A stretch of DNA of 64,000 nucleotides, taken from NCBI RefSeq assembly GCF_900100735.1, contig NZ_FNCJ01000012.1, forward strand, positions 1-64,000, written 5' to 3'. This stretch comes from Paraburkholderia phenazinium (GTDB lineage: Bacteria; Pseudomonadota; Gammaproteobacteria; Burkholderiales; Burkholderiaceae). Within the stretch, counting starts at the first letter, position 1; the number at the start of each line of letters is the position of its first letter. Positions 53,715 through 62,464 of this stretch are shown here, in pieces. The notes under the pieces were generated by a model. That model was not told the origin of the DNA. It saw only the letters and a program-made list of their open reading frames with translations, and ran no database searches. A program made the translations under genes and the position numbers.

Positions 53715-53766
53715 CTATCAGGCATCATCAGCCCGACTTGGGCGGTTAAAGGAGAATGCCATCTCC
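53715..53766 (-). ncRNA. Fluoride riboswitch (crcB RNA motif)
   Basis: Read on the minus strand, the leader shows GGAGATGGCATTCTCCTTTA, then ACCGCC, and then GGCTGATGATGCCT. These are the conserved blocks of the crcB motif: the first stem-loop with GATGGCATTC, the AACCGCC joining strand and the CTGATGATGCCT strand that forms the pseudoknot. It sits about 80 nt upstream of the crcB start on the same strand. No classical terminator stem with a T-run is visible between it and the ATG, so control may act on translation start. Confidence 0.9.
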
Positions 53767-54099
53767 AGCGCGCGATTTTATCATTGCCGCATGCATGTGG
53801 GGACAGCTAGGGACGGGACGAAGCGGCCCGGAATGCACCGGATTTGTGCATAATATGAAGCCAGACTATCTGGTCCGATTACGAGTGGCAATGCGCTTTG
53901 CATGATGCTGATCCAGTCGATCATTGTGCCGTTTATTCACCGCGCATAGGGTGTCCGGCGCCTGCTGGCGGCGCGCGCGCCTCGTTGCGGAGATAGACGG
54001 TATAAGGCATCGACGCCCTTTGTCATCCTGCGCAAACGCCGACATAATGTAACGTCCCCCTGCACGGCCTGCCGGGCTTCCGAACTACTTCGCGTACGC
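53767..54099. other. Intergenic region with a 13-bp dyad
   Basis: This 333-bp gap holds the divergent promoters of crcB and the sensor kinase. CCAGA-CTA-TCTGG at 53861-53873 is a perfect dyad, possibly an operator, and a TAATAT-type -10 lies just before it. No gene is evident. Confidence 0.4.
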
Positions 54100-55746
54100 A
54101 TGAGACTGACAACCAAAGGGCTGTTGCTAATCGCGATTCCGGCCGTCTTCGAACTTGCCCTCCTGTCGGGGCTCGTGAAGGCGCAGGTGGATGCCGCCGA
54201 GGCCGAGCGCTGGGCGACCCACAGCGAGGACGTGCTGCGCCAGACCTCCGCGATCCTGGAGCCGGTGCTGCTCGACTCGGTGCGCCTGCGCGGCGCGGTT
54301 CTCAGCGACAACGCGGATGTCACCACGCCGGTGGCGTTGTGGATGGACGTCGACCGGCGCATCGACCAACTGGCCGATCTGGTTGCCGACAATCCTACCC
54401 AGGTCGAACGCGCGGTGCAAATCCGCCAGTCGGTGCAGGCTTACCGGCAGTGGTCGGATCGTGTGCAGGACCTGTTGCACTCGGGACGCCGGCGCGACGT
54501 GATCGAGCGTTTTGGCCAACTCTCGACCACCGATGTGCTCGACCGCTTCCGCGCTCAGGTCATAGCGTTCCAGAACGAGGAGCGCAGTCTCGATGCGCAG
54601 CGCTCCACCGAGGCCGATGCCGCGCATGAGCGCCAGCAGGTGCTGCTGGTCGCCGCCGTGTTCGGTTCGATCCTGTTCGTCGCGCTGGCCGTGTGGCTTT
54701 TCACGCGCGGCGTGCGGGGCCGGCTTGCACTCCTCTCCGACAATGCCGGGCGGCTCGCCAGCAACGAGCCGCTCTCGCCGATCGACCCCGGCTCCGATGA
54801 AATCGCCCGGCTCGATCAGACGCTGCATGAAACCAGCCGACGCCTGCTCGAGGCCGAGCGCATCCAGGCGCGCTTCCAGGCCGATCTGGCGCGCCGCGCC
54901 AATGAACTGGCGGCCATCAACGAGACGCTGCGGCAGCAGACCCAGGAAAACGAGATGTTTATCTATAGCGTGTCGCACGATCTGCGCGCGCCGCTCGTCA
55001 ACCTGCAGGGCTTTTCGAAAGAACTGATTCACGCGTGCGACGATCTGCGCGCGGCGGTGCAGCAGTCATCCCTCACGCCGGCACGGCGCCAGCATATCGA
55101 GCAGCTCGTCGACGAAGACATCGGCGAGGCCTTGCATTACCTGCAGACTGCGGTGCTGCGCGCCTCGCACATCATCGACGCGTTGCTGCGGCTCTCGCGC
55201 GTCGGGCGCGTCGAATACCGGCGCCAGCAGGTGCAGGTGCGCGACATCGTGCAGCGCGTGGTCGACGCCATGCAGGTGTCGATCCGCGCCCGGCGCGCAC
55301 GTGTGGTGGTGCATGAGTTGCCGTCGGTGTGGGGGGACCCGACCGCGCTTGAGCAGGTGTTCGCCAATCTCGTCGGCAACGCCATCAACTACCTCGATCC
55401 GGCGCGCGAAGGACGGGTCGAGATCGGTACGACGCCGGCGCCGCCCGGCGTGCATTCGCTGCGGATTTTCTATGTGAAGGACAACGGGCTCGGCATTCCA
55501 GCCGTGGCTTTACCGCGCCTGTTCAACGCGTTCCAGCGCTTGCACGGCAATGTCGTGGCCGGCGAGGGGATCGGACTGGCACTGGTGCGCCGGGTGGTGG
55601 AGCGGCATGGCGGCCGCGTATGGGCGGAGTCGACCGAAGGCGCGGGAACAACCTTCTATCTTTCGCTGCCTGAAGCGGAGCGGCGCGCGCCACATGCAGA
55701 GCCGGAGATGCTGGCGGTAGGCGCGCAGGGGCTCAGCACGCGCTAA
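54100..55746 (+). CDS. Sensor histidine kinase (CHASE3-like, HAMP, HisKA, HATPase)
   Basis: The 548-residue membrane kinase has a first helix (about 5-25), a periplasmic helical region (about 30-185, CHASE3-like), a second helix (about 190-208) and HAMP (about 210-265). HisKA follows with the phospho-acceptor H293 in YSVSHDLRAPL, then the ATPase domain (N box FANLVGNAINYL, G1 DNGLGIP, G2 GEGIGLALV). All catalytic motifs are intact. No response regulator is next to it, so the partner is unknown. Its 3' end overlaps the next, convergent gene by 14 bp. Confidence 0.9.
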   Translation: MRLTTKGLLLIAIPAVFELALLSGLVKAQVDAAEAERWATHSEDVLRQTSAILEPVLLDSVRLRGAVLSDNADVTTPVALWMDVDRRIDQLADLVADNPTQVERAVQIRQSVQAYRQWSDRVQDLLHSGRRRDVIERFGQLSTTDVLDRFRAQVIAFQNEERSLDAQRSTEADAAHERQQVLLVAAVFGSILFVALAVWLFTRGVRGRLALLSDNAGRLASNEPLSPIDPGSDEIARLDQTLHETSRRLLEAERIQARFQADLARRANELAAINETLRQQTQENEMFIYSVSHDLRAPLVNLQGFSKELIHACDDLRAAVQQSSLTPARRQHIEQLVDEDIGEALHYLQTAVLRASHIIDALLRLSRVGRVEYRRQQVQVRDIVQRVVDAMQVSIRARRARVVVHELPSVWGDPTALEQVFANLVGNAINYLDPAREGRVEIGTTPAPPGVHSLRIFYVKDNGLGIPAVALPRLFNAFQRLHGNVVAGEGIGLALVRRVVERHGGRVWAESTEGAGTTFYLSLPEAERRAPHAEPEMLAVGAQGLSTR

Positions 55747-56059
55747 AGAGCCGTCGCGGTTTGAGCAGCTTGCTGCCGCGAACCGACCAGTAGCAGCCGA
55801 ACGCCACCAGTAGGGCGGCGACCGCGAGTACGGTGTGGGGTGCCGCATGCATGCCGAGCAGGCCGTCCAGCACGAACAGACCGTGCACCAGAATCAGCAC
55901 GGCGCCCCACAGTGAGAGCGCGGCCTGCACCAGCAAGCGGGTACCGGTGACGCGACGGGCGCGGTTTTCGAGCGACCAGCTTGCGGGTGCCCGGCCACAA
56001 AAGAAAGCGATCGCAATCAGTGCGATCGCGAGAATGACGATCCAGTCTGTCAGTTCCAT
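55733..56059 (-). CDS. Small integral membrane protein of unknown function
   Basis: The 108-residue protein begins MELTDWIVILAIALIAIAFF and has three or so hydrophobic segments (about 5-22, 43-63, 72-90), with a short basic C-terminus (RGSKLLKPRRLF). GGAG lies upstream of ATG 56059; a longer reading to 56233 has no support. I recognise no family. It converges on the sensor kinase with a 14-bp overlap, and is in the same direction as the DJ-1/PfpI gene, 125 bp away. Confidence 0.65.
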   Translation of the reverse strand: MELTDWIVILAIALIAIAFFCGRAPASWSLENRARRVTGTRLLVQAALSLWGAVLILVHGLFVLDGLLGMHAAPHTVLAVAALLVAFGCYWSVRGSKLLKPRRLFSAC

Positions 56060-56184
56060 CGAAAGAGGCTCCAAAGTCAACCGTCGACTATAGGAAGACC
56101 TCTTGCGATGGACTATCGGACGAGTCTCAAATGCCTCGATGGGGCGTCGGGCGCCGCACCGGCAACCCGACGCAGGTGCGGATC

Positions 56185-56766
56185 TCAGAGTTCGATACGC
56201 GTGCCGAGCAGCACGAGGAATTGCCGCAGCCATTCGGGATGCGCAGGCCAGGCTGGCGCCGTGACGAAGTTGGCGTCGGTGATGGCGGCGTCGACCGGAA
56301 TGTCGGCGAACTCGCCGCCCGCCAGTTTCACTTCAGGCGCACAGGCCGGATAGGCGGAGATTCGCTTGCCGCGAATCACGTCGGCGGCCGCCAGCAGTTG
56401 CGCGGCGTGGCAGATCGCGGCGATCGGCTTACGCTGTTCCGCGAACTGACGGACGATATCGATCACTTTCTGGTTCAGGCGCAGATACTCGGGAGCACGG
56501 CCGCCAGCGATGGCGAGCGCGTCGTACTGACCGGGATCGACGTCGTCGAAGCTCGCGTTCAGCGTGAACTGGTGGCCCGGCTTTTCGGTGTAGGTCTGGT
56601 CGCCTTCGAAATCATGAATGGCCGTCTTGATGCGGTCGCCCGCCGACTTGCCCGGGCATACGGCGTCGACCACGTGGCCGACCGCCTGCAGTGCCTGAAA
56701 AGGCACCATTGTTTCGTAATCCTCGGCGAAATCGCCGGTCAGGAACAGAATCTTCTTTGCTGCCAT
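56185..56766 (-). CDS. DJ-1/PfpI family protein
   Basis: The 193-residue protein fits the DJ-1/PfpI class I glutamine amidotransferase-like superfamily. The nucleophile is C119 in AAICHAAQLL, the elbow acid is E15 in FAEDYE, and H120 follows the cysteine as in PfpI/YhbO-type enzymes. Possible roles are a stress-related hydrolase, deglycase-like activity or chaperone; the local substrate is unknown. GGAGG upstream supports ATG 56766 over 56847. Confidence 0.85.
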   Translation of the reverse strand: MAAKKILFLTGDFAEDYETMVPFQALQAVGHVVDAVCPGKSAGDRIKTAIHDFEGDQTYTEKPGHQFTLNASFDDVDPGQYDALAIAGGRAPEYLRLNQKVIDIVRQFAEQRKPIAAICHAAQLLAAADVIRGKRISAYPACAPEVKLAGGEFADIPVDAAITDANFVTAPAWPAHPEWLRQFLVLLGTRIEL

Positions 56767-56981
56767 CGCATGCCTCCAGTGGAATTGCGGAACACATCGA
56801 ATCGTCGACCAGTCTACTCCATCGTGTTTGACAGAACCGCGACGCACGCCGCTGGCGGCGCGCCAGCCGAGTCAGATGGCACAGCCTCTTGCGAACCCGG
56901 GATGCCGGGTGGGTAGTGCCAGGGCGTATCATTGAGCTATTCCCGTATGACGAAGCCGCTTGCCGCGGTTCAGATGCCACA

Positions 56982-57428
56982 ATGACTTTATTTCCCCACC
57001 GTCCACTGCTGTGCCGTATGGCCTGCGCCGCGAGCTTGCTCTGCGCAATAGCTGCGTGCCAGAAAAATGACGCCTCCGCTGGGCAAGTCGCCGGCAAGAT
57101 GGATGACGCCGCACAGCAGGCAGGGCAGAAGCTCGATCAAGCCGCGAGCTATGTCGGCCAGCAGGTCGATACGGCGAAACAGAACCTCGAGTCCGCCTCG
57201 GCGCCGGCCATCAGCGTCGATCCATCGGCACTCGCCTCGAGCGCACAAGCCAATCTGCAAGGCGCGGCCAGCGCGGCGAGCGCCGAGCTTGGCAAGGCGG
57301 CCTCGCTGACCGGCGCCGGCCTGCAGAACGCGGGCCGCAAGCTGCAGCAGTGGTCCGACAGCACCGCAGGGGCGTCGTCGGCCTCGGCCGCATCGAGCGA
57401 CAGCAACAGCAACGACGCCCAGAAGTAG
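56982..57428 (+). CDS. Ala/Ser-rich putative lipoprotein
   Basis: The 148-residue product has a hydrophobic signal ending in the lipobox-like IAAC (Cys near 26), so it is probably a lipoprotein. The mature part is dominated by Ala, Ser, Gln and Gly with repeated helical segments (AAQQAGQKLDQAASYVGQQV, LQGAASAASAELGKAASL), suggesting an amphipathic, extended helix as in many envelope-associated lipoproteins. I recognise no catalytic motif. ATG 57018 is another possible start; both give a signal. Confidence 0.7.
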   Translation: MTLFPHRPLLCRMACAASLLCAIAACQKNDASAGQVAGKMDDAAQQAGQKLDQAASYVGQQVDTAKQNLESASAPAISVDPSALASSAQANLQGAASAASAELGKAASLTGAGLQNAGRKLQQWSDSTAGASSASAASSDSNSNDAQK

Positions 57429-57511
57429 CTGGACAAATGACGACAGGGTGGCTGCAGCAGGTCGGCAAGGACGTCATGACGAGGCGCCGGCGGATCGGCG
57501 GTGGACGGGGT

Positions 57512-57540
57512 TTGACAACGGAATTAAATGTAATTACTAT
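57512..57540 (+). promoter_or_regulatory. Sigma-70 promoter of the rrf2-type gene
   Basis: TTGACA (57512-57517), a 17-bp spacer and TACTAT (57535-57540) form a near-consensus promoter. The -10 lies inside the operator-like palindrome, so a bound repressor would block it. Confidence 0.75.
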
Positions 57541-57548
57541 GGTTACAT
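57528..57548. promoter_or_regulatory. Operator-like palindrome 1 (Rrf2 autoregulation)
   Basis: ATGTAA-N9-TTACAT, with N9 being TTACTATGG. The same 21-bp architecture occurs at 58175-58195. It overlaps the -10 of the regulator gene, as expected for an autorepressor. Confidence 0.7.
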
Positions 57549-57573
57549 ATTGTCGTAGCCGGGCAGGTGCGTT

Positions 57574-58029
57574 TTGAATACCAGTAGCCGGTTTGCCTTT
57601 GCGGTTCACGTGCTCTCGCTGCTGTCGTTGCAGGAGGGCGTGCCACTTTCGTCGGAGATGATTGCCGGCAGCGTGAACACCAATCCCGCGCTGATCCGGC
57701 GTCTGCTGACGATGCTAGCCGACGCGGGGCTCACCACCGCGCAGCTTGGCGCGGGCGGCGGCGCGCTGCTGGCGCGGCCACCTGATGAGATTACGCTGCT
57801 CGAGGTCTATCACGCGGTCGACGATGCGCAACTATTCGCCATGCATCGCGAGGAGCCGAATCCGGCTTGCATGGTGGGGCGCAATATTCAAACGGTGCTG
57901 CGCGGCATCATTAGCGAAGCACAGCAGGCCATGGAGGCATCGCTGGCGTCACGCACGCTGGCAGATGCGACCACTGACCTGGTCAAGGCCGAACGCCTGC
58001 GCGAACGCAAGCGTCGGCCGGCAGGATAG
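57574..58029 (+). CDS. Rrf2-family transcriptional regulator
   Basis: The 151-residue protein has the Rrf2 winged helix (SRFAFAVHVLSLLSLQEG, IAGSVNTNPALIRRLLTMLADAGL) and the dimerisation helix at the C-terminus. Only one cysteine is present (near residue 94), so an iron-sulfur cluster of the IscR/NsrR kind is unlikely; it resembles the YwnA group, whose member in Bacillus is paired with a NAD(P)-binding protein like the gene that follows. The start is TTG 57574 with AGGTG 4 nt upstream. Its promoter overlaps an operator-like palindrome. Confidence 0.88.
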   Translation: MNTSSRFAFAVHVLSLLSLQEGVPLSSEMIAGSVNTNPALIRRLLTMLADAGLTTAQLGAGGGALLARPPDEITLLEVYHAVDDAQLFAMHREEPNPACMVGRNIQTVLRGIISEAQQAMEASLASRTLADATTDLVKAERLRERKRRPAG

Positions 58030-58144
58030 GGCGGTGAAACGGAACTACCGGCGTGCGCTGCGCGAGCAGGGGCGCCGGAGCGGTTCGAACAGCAGCACAC
58101 ACGGCAGCAATGCCGGTGGCAAGCTGGAAGCAAGCTACAAGCGG

Positions 58145-58165
58145 GGGGCTGAGCCCCTCTTTTTT
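58145..58165 (+). terminator. Short terminator after the rrf2-type gene
   Basis: GGGGC-TGA-GCCCC is followed by TCTTTTTT. The stem is short (5 bp) but G/C only. It separates the regulator from the oxidoreductase gene, so each has its own promoter. Confidence 0.6.
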
Positions 58166-58170
58166 CGACG

Positions 58171-58199
58171 TTATATGTAATCAATGTGGTTACATATAA
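58171..58199. promoter_or_regulatory. Operator-like palindrome 2 (upstream of NAD(P)-binding gene)
   Basis: TTATATGTAA pairs exactly with TTACATATAA around 9 nt. The core ATGTAA-N9-TTACAT (58175-58195) has the same half-sites and spacing as 57528-57548, and both share T at the start and GG at the end of the spacer. It ends 21 bp before the oxidoreductase start. Confidence 0.75.
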
Positions 58200-58220
58200 G
58201 CAAATCACAGGAGAATATCC

Positions 58221-58868
58221 ATGAGCAAGGCATTGAAGATCGCACTGATTGGCGCAACCGGCATGATTGGATCGCGGATCGCCGCAGAAGCAGCGCGTCG
58301 CGGCCACCAGGTGACGGCGCTCGTGCGCAATCCGGAACGGGTGCCGGCTGATGTCGCCAATCTGAAGGCAGCACAGGTCGATCTGCTGGACCCCGCCAGC
58401 GTCGCGGCGGCAGTGCGCGGCAACGACGTCGTGGCGAGCGCCTATGCGCCTCCGCGCGACGATGCAACGACCCTCACGAAGGCGACTCATGCGCTCGTCG
58501 AAGGCGTGCGTGCCGCAGGTCTGAAGCGTCTGGTGATCGTGGGCGGCGCGGGTTCGCTGGAAGTGGCGCCGGGCAAGCAACTGGTCGACACGGAAGGTTT
58601 TCCGGACGTCTATAAGGCGGTGGCGCTGGCGCACCGCGAGGGGTTCAAGTACCTGCGCACGCTGACCGATCTCGACTGGACCTTCTTCGCCCCTGCAGCC
58701 TTGATCGCCCCCGGCGAGCGAACCGGCACATTCCGCAGCGGCGCCAATACGCTGATCGTCGACGCCGAAGGCAATAGCCGTATCTCGGCTGAAGACTATG
58801 CCGTGGCGTTTGTCGACGAACTGGAACAGGGCCGTTTCGTGCGCCAGATCGCGACGGTTGCTTATTGA
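58221..58868 (+). CDS. NAD(P)-binding oxidoreductase (YwnB-like, atypical SDR)
   Basis: The 215-residue Rossmann protein begins KIALIGATGMIGSRIAAEAARRGHQVTALVRNP; GATGMIG is the dinucleotide-binding glycine motif. It is an atypical short-chain dehydrogenase without a clear YxxxK pair, as in the NmrA/YwnB group, so it may sense redox state or reduce an unknown substrate such as a quinone or aldehyde. AGGAGA upstream marks the start. The matched operator and the adjacent Rrf2 gene suggest that Rrf2 represses it. Confidence 0.85.
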   Translation: MSKALKIALIGATGMIGSRIAAEAARRGHQVTALVRNPERVPADVANLKAAQVDLLDPASVAAAVRGNDVVASAYAPPRDDATTLTKATHALVEGVRAAGLKRLVIVGGAGSLEVAPGKQLVDTEGFPDVYKAVALAHREGFKYLRTLTDLDWTFFAPAALIAPGERTGTFRSGANTLIVDAEGNSRISAEDYAVAFVDELEQGRFVRQIATVAY

Positions 58869-59182
58869 TAGCAGTAGTGCGGGTGGGACGGGGCGGAGCT
58901 TGCTGGACGGGGCTTGCCGCGTAGGCTATGCGACGGCCGGTCGTCACATCCCACCCGGGCGCGCAAGCCCCCTAACATTCCGTTACGCATGCAACTGCGC
59001 TACTGCGGCAACTGAGGCTACACTTGGCGTCTCCCGTTTTGTTGCGGATTGCCATGAAGTCATGCCTACAGCGGTGTGAATCCGGGGCTGCGCCGTCTAC
59101 CGGCGGGCCACGGGCGTTTCGCACTGCCGCTTATTTTTCTCGTCGTCTGGATTCCGACCCTCACAGCGGCCCCGCAGGGCCG

Positions 59183-61672
59183 GTGCGGTCGCGGTCGCTC
59201 GCATGGCCGCTTTATCTGTGGATGTGCGTGCTTGCATGTGTCACCTGTTTTTCGTGGACGCCGGCAGTCGCGCAGGCTGCCGCCACGCCCGTCATTCCGG
59301 CGTTGCAGAGTCTCATCAACAGCGCAACGGCCACGCCTGCCTCCGCGGCATCGGCGGCCGATGCCGCGTCCGCACCGTCGCCGGCCAGCCAGGCCGAGCT
59401 GACGCGCTCGCTCGATAGCGTCATCTCGACACTCGACAACGATCGCCAGCGCAGCGCGCTGGTCGCCCAGCTCAAGAAGCTGCGCGACGTCAGTCGTACC
59501 GTTGCGCCCGCGGCGCCGGCGCAACCGAGCCCCGGCCTGCTGGGCGCCATCGCATCCGGCATCGCTTCGTTCGAGACCGGCGTGCATCAGGGTCGCACGC
59601 CCTTGCGCTATTGGGCCGGGCGCTTTAACGCCGCCGGCAACGAGTTCTATACGATCGTCTCGAGCCAGGGGCCCGAGAGTCTCGGCAAGATCCTGCTCGA
59701 CATGGTGGCGATGCTGGCCGGCTGGGGCGCCTGCGCATGGCTTTTGATCTACGGGCAGCGCCGGCTGCATACGCGCTATAGCGTGGATGCGAGCCTCAAA
59801 CCGAATCCATCGACCGGCGAACTGCTGATCTTCGCGCTACGGCGAGTCGGCCCGTGGATCGTCGCGTTCCTCGCCGCGCTGCTGTTCGCGCGGGCCATGC
59901 CCGATGCACTTGGCCGCACGCTGGGGATGGTGGTGGCCTATGCGATCGTCGCCGGCGCGGTGTTTTCCGCGATCTGCCTGATCATGTTTTCGCTGTTCGG
60001 CTCAGGCCACCGGCGCGTCGCCGTGCGTGTGCTGCTCGAGCATGCGCGCCGCCTGCTGTTTGTGATCGGCGTGTGCGGCGCGCTCGGCGATGCCGCAGTG
60101 AACTACGACGTTGCCCATCAGCTCGGATCGAATCTCGCCGAACTGGTCTCGACCGTGGCGAACATGACCGCGGCCGTGCTGACCGCCTATTTCGCGCTGG
60201 CGTTTCGCCGGCCGGTGGCGCACCTGATCCGCAATCGGGCCTACGAACCGCGTCATGACCATAAAGCGGCAACCGACGCGTTCGATGTGCTCGCTTCGCT
60301 CTGGCATGTGCCGGTGCTGGTGCTCGCGAGCGCGTCGGTGGTCGCCGTGATCGGCGGCTCGGGCGCGAACGAGAACGTGCTGCAGATCTCCGTGGTCACG
60401 GCGCTGTTCCTGGTGCTGGCGTTCTTCCTGTCGGCCATCGTGCTGCGCGCGACGCGACCGCGCAATATTCGCAGGCACCGCCGCTCGCCTTATCTGAGGA
60501 GACTGCTGCGGTTTGCGGGGACGCTTGTGACACTGGTCATCTGGCTCGCCTTCATGGAACTGGCGGCGCGACTGTGGGGCGTCTCGTTGGCGAGCGTTAT
60601 CGAGGAAAACGTCGCCGCGCGCGGCATCGCCCATGCCGTAATGGCGATTTTTGCCACCTTGTTCATTGCCTGGCTGCTGTGGATCCTGATCGACACTGCG
60701 ATTACCGAAGCGCTGAGCCCTGGCGGCGGTCCACGCAACAAATCACGCAATGCCAGCACGCGCGCCCGCACCATGTTGCCGCTGGTGCGCAATGCGCTGT
60801 TCGTCACGATCGTGACGATCGCCGGCATTGTGACGGCGGCGAATCTGGGTATCAACGTGACGCCGCTGCTCGCCGGCGCGGGCGTGATTGGCCTCGCGAT
60901 CGGCTTCGGTGCGCAGTCGCTCGTGACCGACCTGATCACGGGCCTCTTCATCATCATCGAAGACACGATCTCGGTGGGGGACTGGATCGATGTCGACGGC
61001 GGCCACGCGGGCACGGTCGAACATCTGTCGATCCGCACCGTGCGGCTGCGCGACGGGCAGGGCGCGATCCATGCGATTCCATTTTCGCAGATCAAGATCG
61101 TGAAGAACCTGTCGCGCGATTTTGCGTATGCAGTGTTCGAAGTCCGAATGAGTTTTTCGGCCGATGTGGATCAGGTGACGCAACTGATCCGCGAAGTGGG
61201 CGCGGACCTGATGGCCGACTTCCGCTACCGGCGTGAGATGCTGGGCCCGATCGAGGTGTGGGGACTCGACCGGTTCGACCCGAACTGGATGGTCGTGAAA
61301 GGGCAGATCAAGACGCGGCCGCTGCAGCAATGGAGTGTGGCGCGCGCCTTTAACGCGCGCCTGAAGCGCAAGATGGACGAAGCGGGCATCGAGATTCCGG
61401 TGCCGCAGATGCGGATCTATACGTCGTCGAAGGATGACGAGGGGCAGCCGTTGGCGGCGGATGAAGCGCCGCTGCATGGGCATGGCGCCGAGCCGGGTCA
61501 TGGGGCGGCGCATGCCGCACCGCATGGCGGTCCGGCTGCGGGTGCGCGGGCAGCGAATCTGGCGGTGGCGCGTGACGTCTCTCATGAGCCGCGGCCCTCG
61601 CCACCGTCTACCGGCACCGCCCCGGTGTCGCCGCAGATTCCTACGGCGGGTGAGGCGGGGAAAACGTCTTAG
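59183..61672 (+). CDS. MscS-family mechanosensitive channel (large)
   Basis: The protein, 829 residues from this start, has a signal peptide ending PAVAQA (about 25-30), an extended periplasmic region, and about ten membrane helices, ending in the MscS core with GLAIGFGAQSLVTDLITG, the pore-lining helix. A cytoplasmic beta domain and a low-complexity His/Gly/Pro/Ala tail of ~70 residues follow. It releases solutes on osmotic downshift. The start is uncertain: ATG 59054 and TTG 59024 are in frame upstream, but GTG 59183 gives the cleanest signal peptide. It ends overlapping the convergent dioxygenase gene by 4 bp. Confidence 0.87.
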   Translation: MRSRSLAWPLYLWMCVLACVTCFSWTPAVAQAAATPVIPALQSLINSATATPASAASAADAASAPSPASQAELTRSLDSVISTLDNDRQRSALVAQLKKLRDVSRTVAPAAPAQPSPGLLGAIASGIASFETGVHQGRTPLRYWAGRFNAAGNEFYTIVSSQGPESLGKILLDMVAMLAGWGACAWLLIYGQRRLHTRYSVDASLKPNPSTGELLIFALRRVGPWIVAFLAALLFARAMPDALGRTLGMVVAYAIVAGAVFSAICLIMFSLFGSGHRRVAVRVLLEHARRLLFVIGVCGALGDAAVNYDVAHQLGSNLAELVSTVANMTAAVLTAYFALAFRRPVAHLIRNRAYEPRHDHKAATDAFDVLASLWHVPVLVLASASVVAVIGGSGANENVLQISVVTALFLVLAFFLSAIVLRATRPRNIRRHRRSPYLRRLLRFAGTLVTLVIWLAFMELAARLWGVSLASVIEENVAARGIAHAVMAIFATLFIAWLLWILIDTAITEALSPGGGPRNKSRNASTRARTMLPLVRNALFVTIVTIAGIVTAANLGINVTPLLAGAGVIGLAIGFGAQSLVTDLITGLFIIIEDTISVGDWIDVDGGHAGTVEHLSIRTVRLRDGQGAIHAIPFSQIKIVKNLSRDFAYAVFEVRMSFSADVDQVTQLIREVGADLMADFRYRREMLGPIEVWGLDRFDPNWMVVKGQIKTRPLQQWSVARAFNARLKRKMDEAGIEIPVPQMRIYTSSKDDEGQPLAADEAPLHGHGAEPGHGAAHAAPHGGPAAGARAANLAVARDVSHEPRPSPPSTGTAPVSPQIPTAGEAGKTS

Positions 61673-62334
61673 GCGATGGCCTGTTCCAGGGCAGGCTGTG
61701 AGCGCTCGGCGACCTGCAGCAGATCGTTCACGTGGGTGCCGATCTGCGAACCTTCGACGCCGTAGATATGCAACGAGACGGCCGGCGCATCGCTCGCGTT
61801 GCCGAGCCGATGGATGCCGCTGCGGCCGGCGCGCACGAACGACACAGCGCCGCTGGCGCGCGGGTGCGTGCGGGTTTCGCTGGCAAGCTGTTGCGACTCG
61901 TCCCAGGCAAACACCGTTTCCGACAAGGTGCCGTCCAGTACGGCGTAGCCGCACCACGTGTGATGGGCGTGGACGTGGCTCGCCTGTCCCGGCATCCAGA
62001 CCAGCGCGGCGATGGCATAGCGGCCTTGGGGATCGGCGGCGAGCAGATGACGCCGGTATGTTTCGGCCGATCCTTCGCGCTGCGACGGCGCGAGCAGCCC
62101 CGGGTCCGCGGCAGCCTCGGCGAGCGCGGTTCTGATGCGTAGTGCAAAGCCTGACCGTTGTGAGGGATCGGCGGCGCCGCGCTCTTGCTCGAAGGCGGCA
62201 TCCAGTGCCTCGCACAGGCGAAGCACCGGTGCGGCCGCTGCCGGCGCCTGCGGCCGGGCTTCGCTGCGCATGGAGAACGGCGCGTGCGGGGCGGTGGAGC
62301 GGTCGATGGGCGACAGGGTGGTTTCGTGGCTCAT
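61669..62334 (-). CDS. Thiol dioxygenase (cysteine dioxygenase type)
   Basis: The 221-residue cupin belongs to the cysteine/3-mercaptopropionate dioxygenase family. Iron ligands are expected in SHVHAHHTWCGY (about 119-130) and H175 (SGIHRLGN), a usual three-histidine facial set. It adds O2 to a thiol to make a sulfinate, cysteine being the most likely substrate. The gene is divergent from an Lrp/AsnC gene with an Lrp-like box in the 130-bp gap, so the regulator probably controls it in response to cysteine or a related amino acid. A Pro/Ala-rich N-terminal 35 residues is not part of the cupin. Confidence 0.87.
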   Translation of the reverse strand: MSHETTLSPIDRSTAPHAPFSMRSEARPQAPAAAAPVLRLCEALDAAFEQERGAADPSQRSGFALRIRTALAEAAADPGLLAPSQREGSAETYRRHLLAADPQGRYAIAALVWMPGQASHVHAHHTWCGYAVLDGTLSETVFAWDESQQLASETRTHPRASGAVSFVRAGRSGIHRLGNASDAPAVSLHIYGVEGSQIGTHVNDLLQVAERSQPALEQAIA

Positions 62335-62435
62335 GAGGGCTTGGGAGGCGCTTGAATTCGGTTATCGGGTACGGATATTTATACCGGTTTGCGCGGAGAA
62401 AGAGTTTTCATATAATTCCCCTTGGGTTGTCAAAA

Positions 62436-62452
62436 GTAGAATAATTTTCTAC
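62436..62452. promoter_or_regulatory. Lrp/AsnC-type operator between divergent genes
   Basis: GTAGAA-TAATT-TTCTAC is a 17-bp dyad. Its core at 62437-62451 agrees at 14 of 15 positions with the E. coli Lrp consensus YAGHAWATTWTDCTR. It lies 13 bp before the lrp-type start and about 100 bp before the dioxygenase start, well placed for autoregulation. Confidence 0.65.
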
Positions 62453-62464
62453 CTTGGGGTGCGT

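Noticed and set aside
54100..56766. Two-component system with a local response regulator
   Set aside because: No receiver-domain protein is present near the kinase; the neighbours are a small membrane protein and a DJ-1/PfpI protein.
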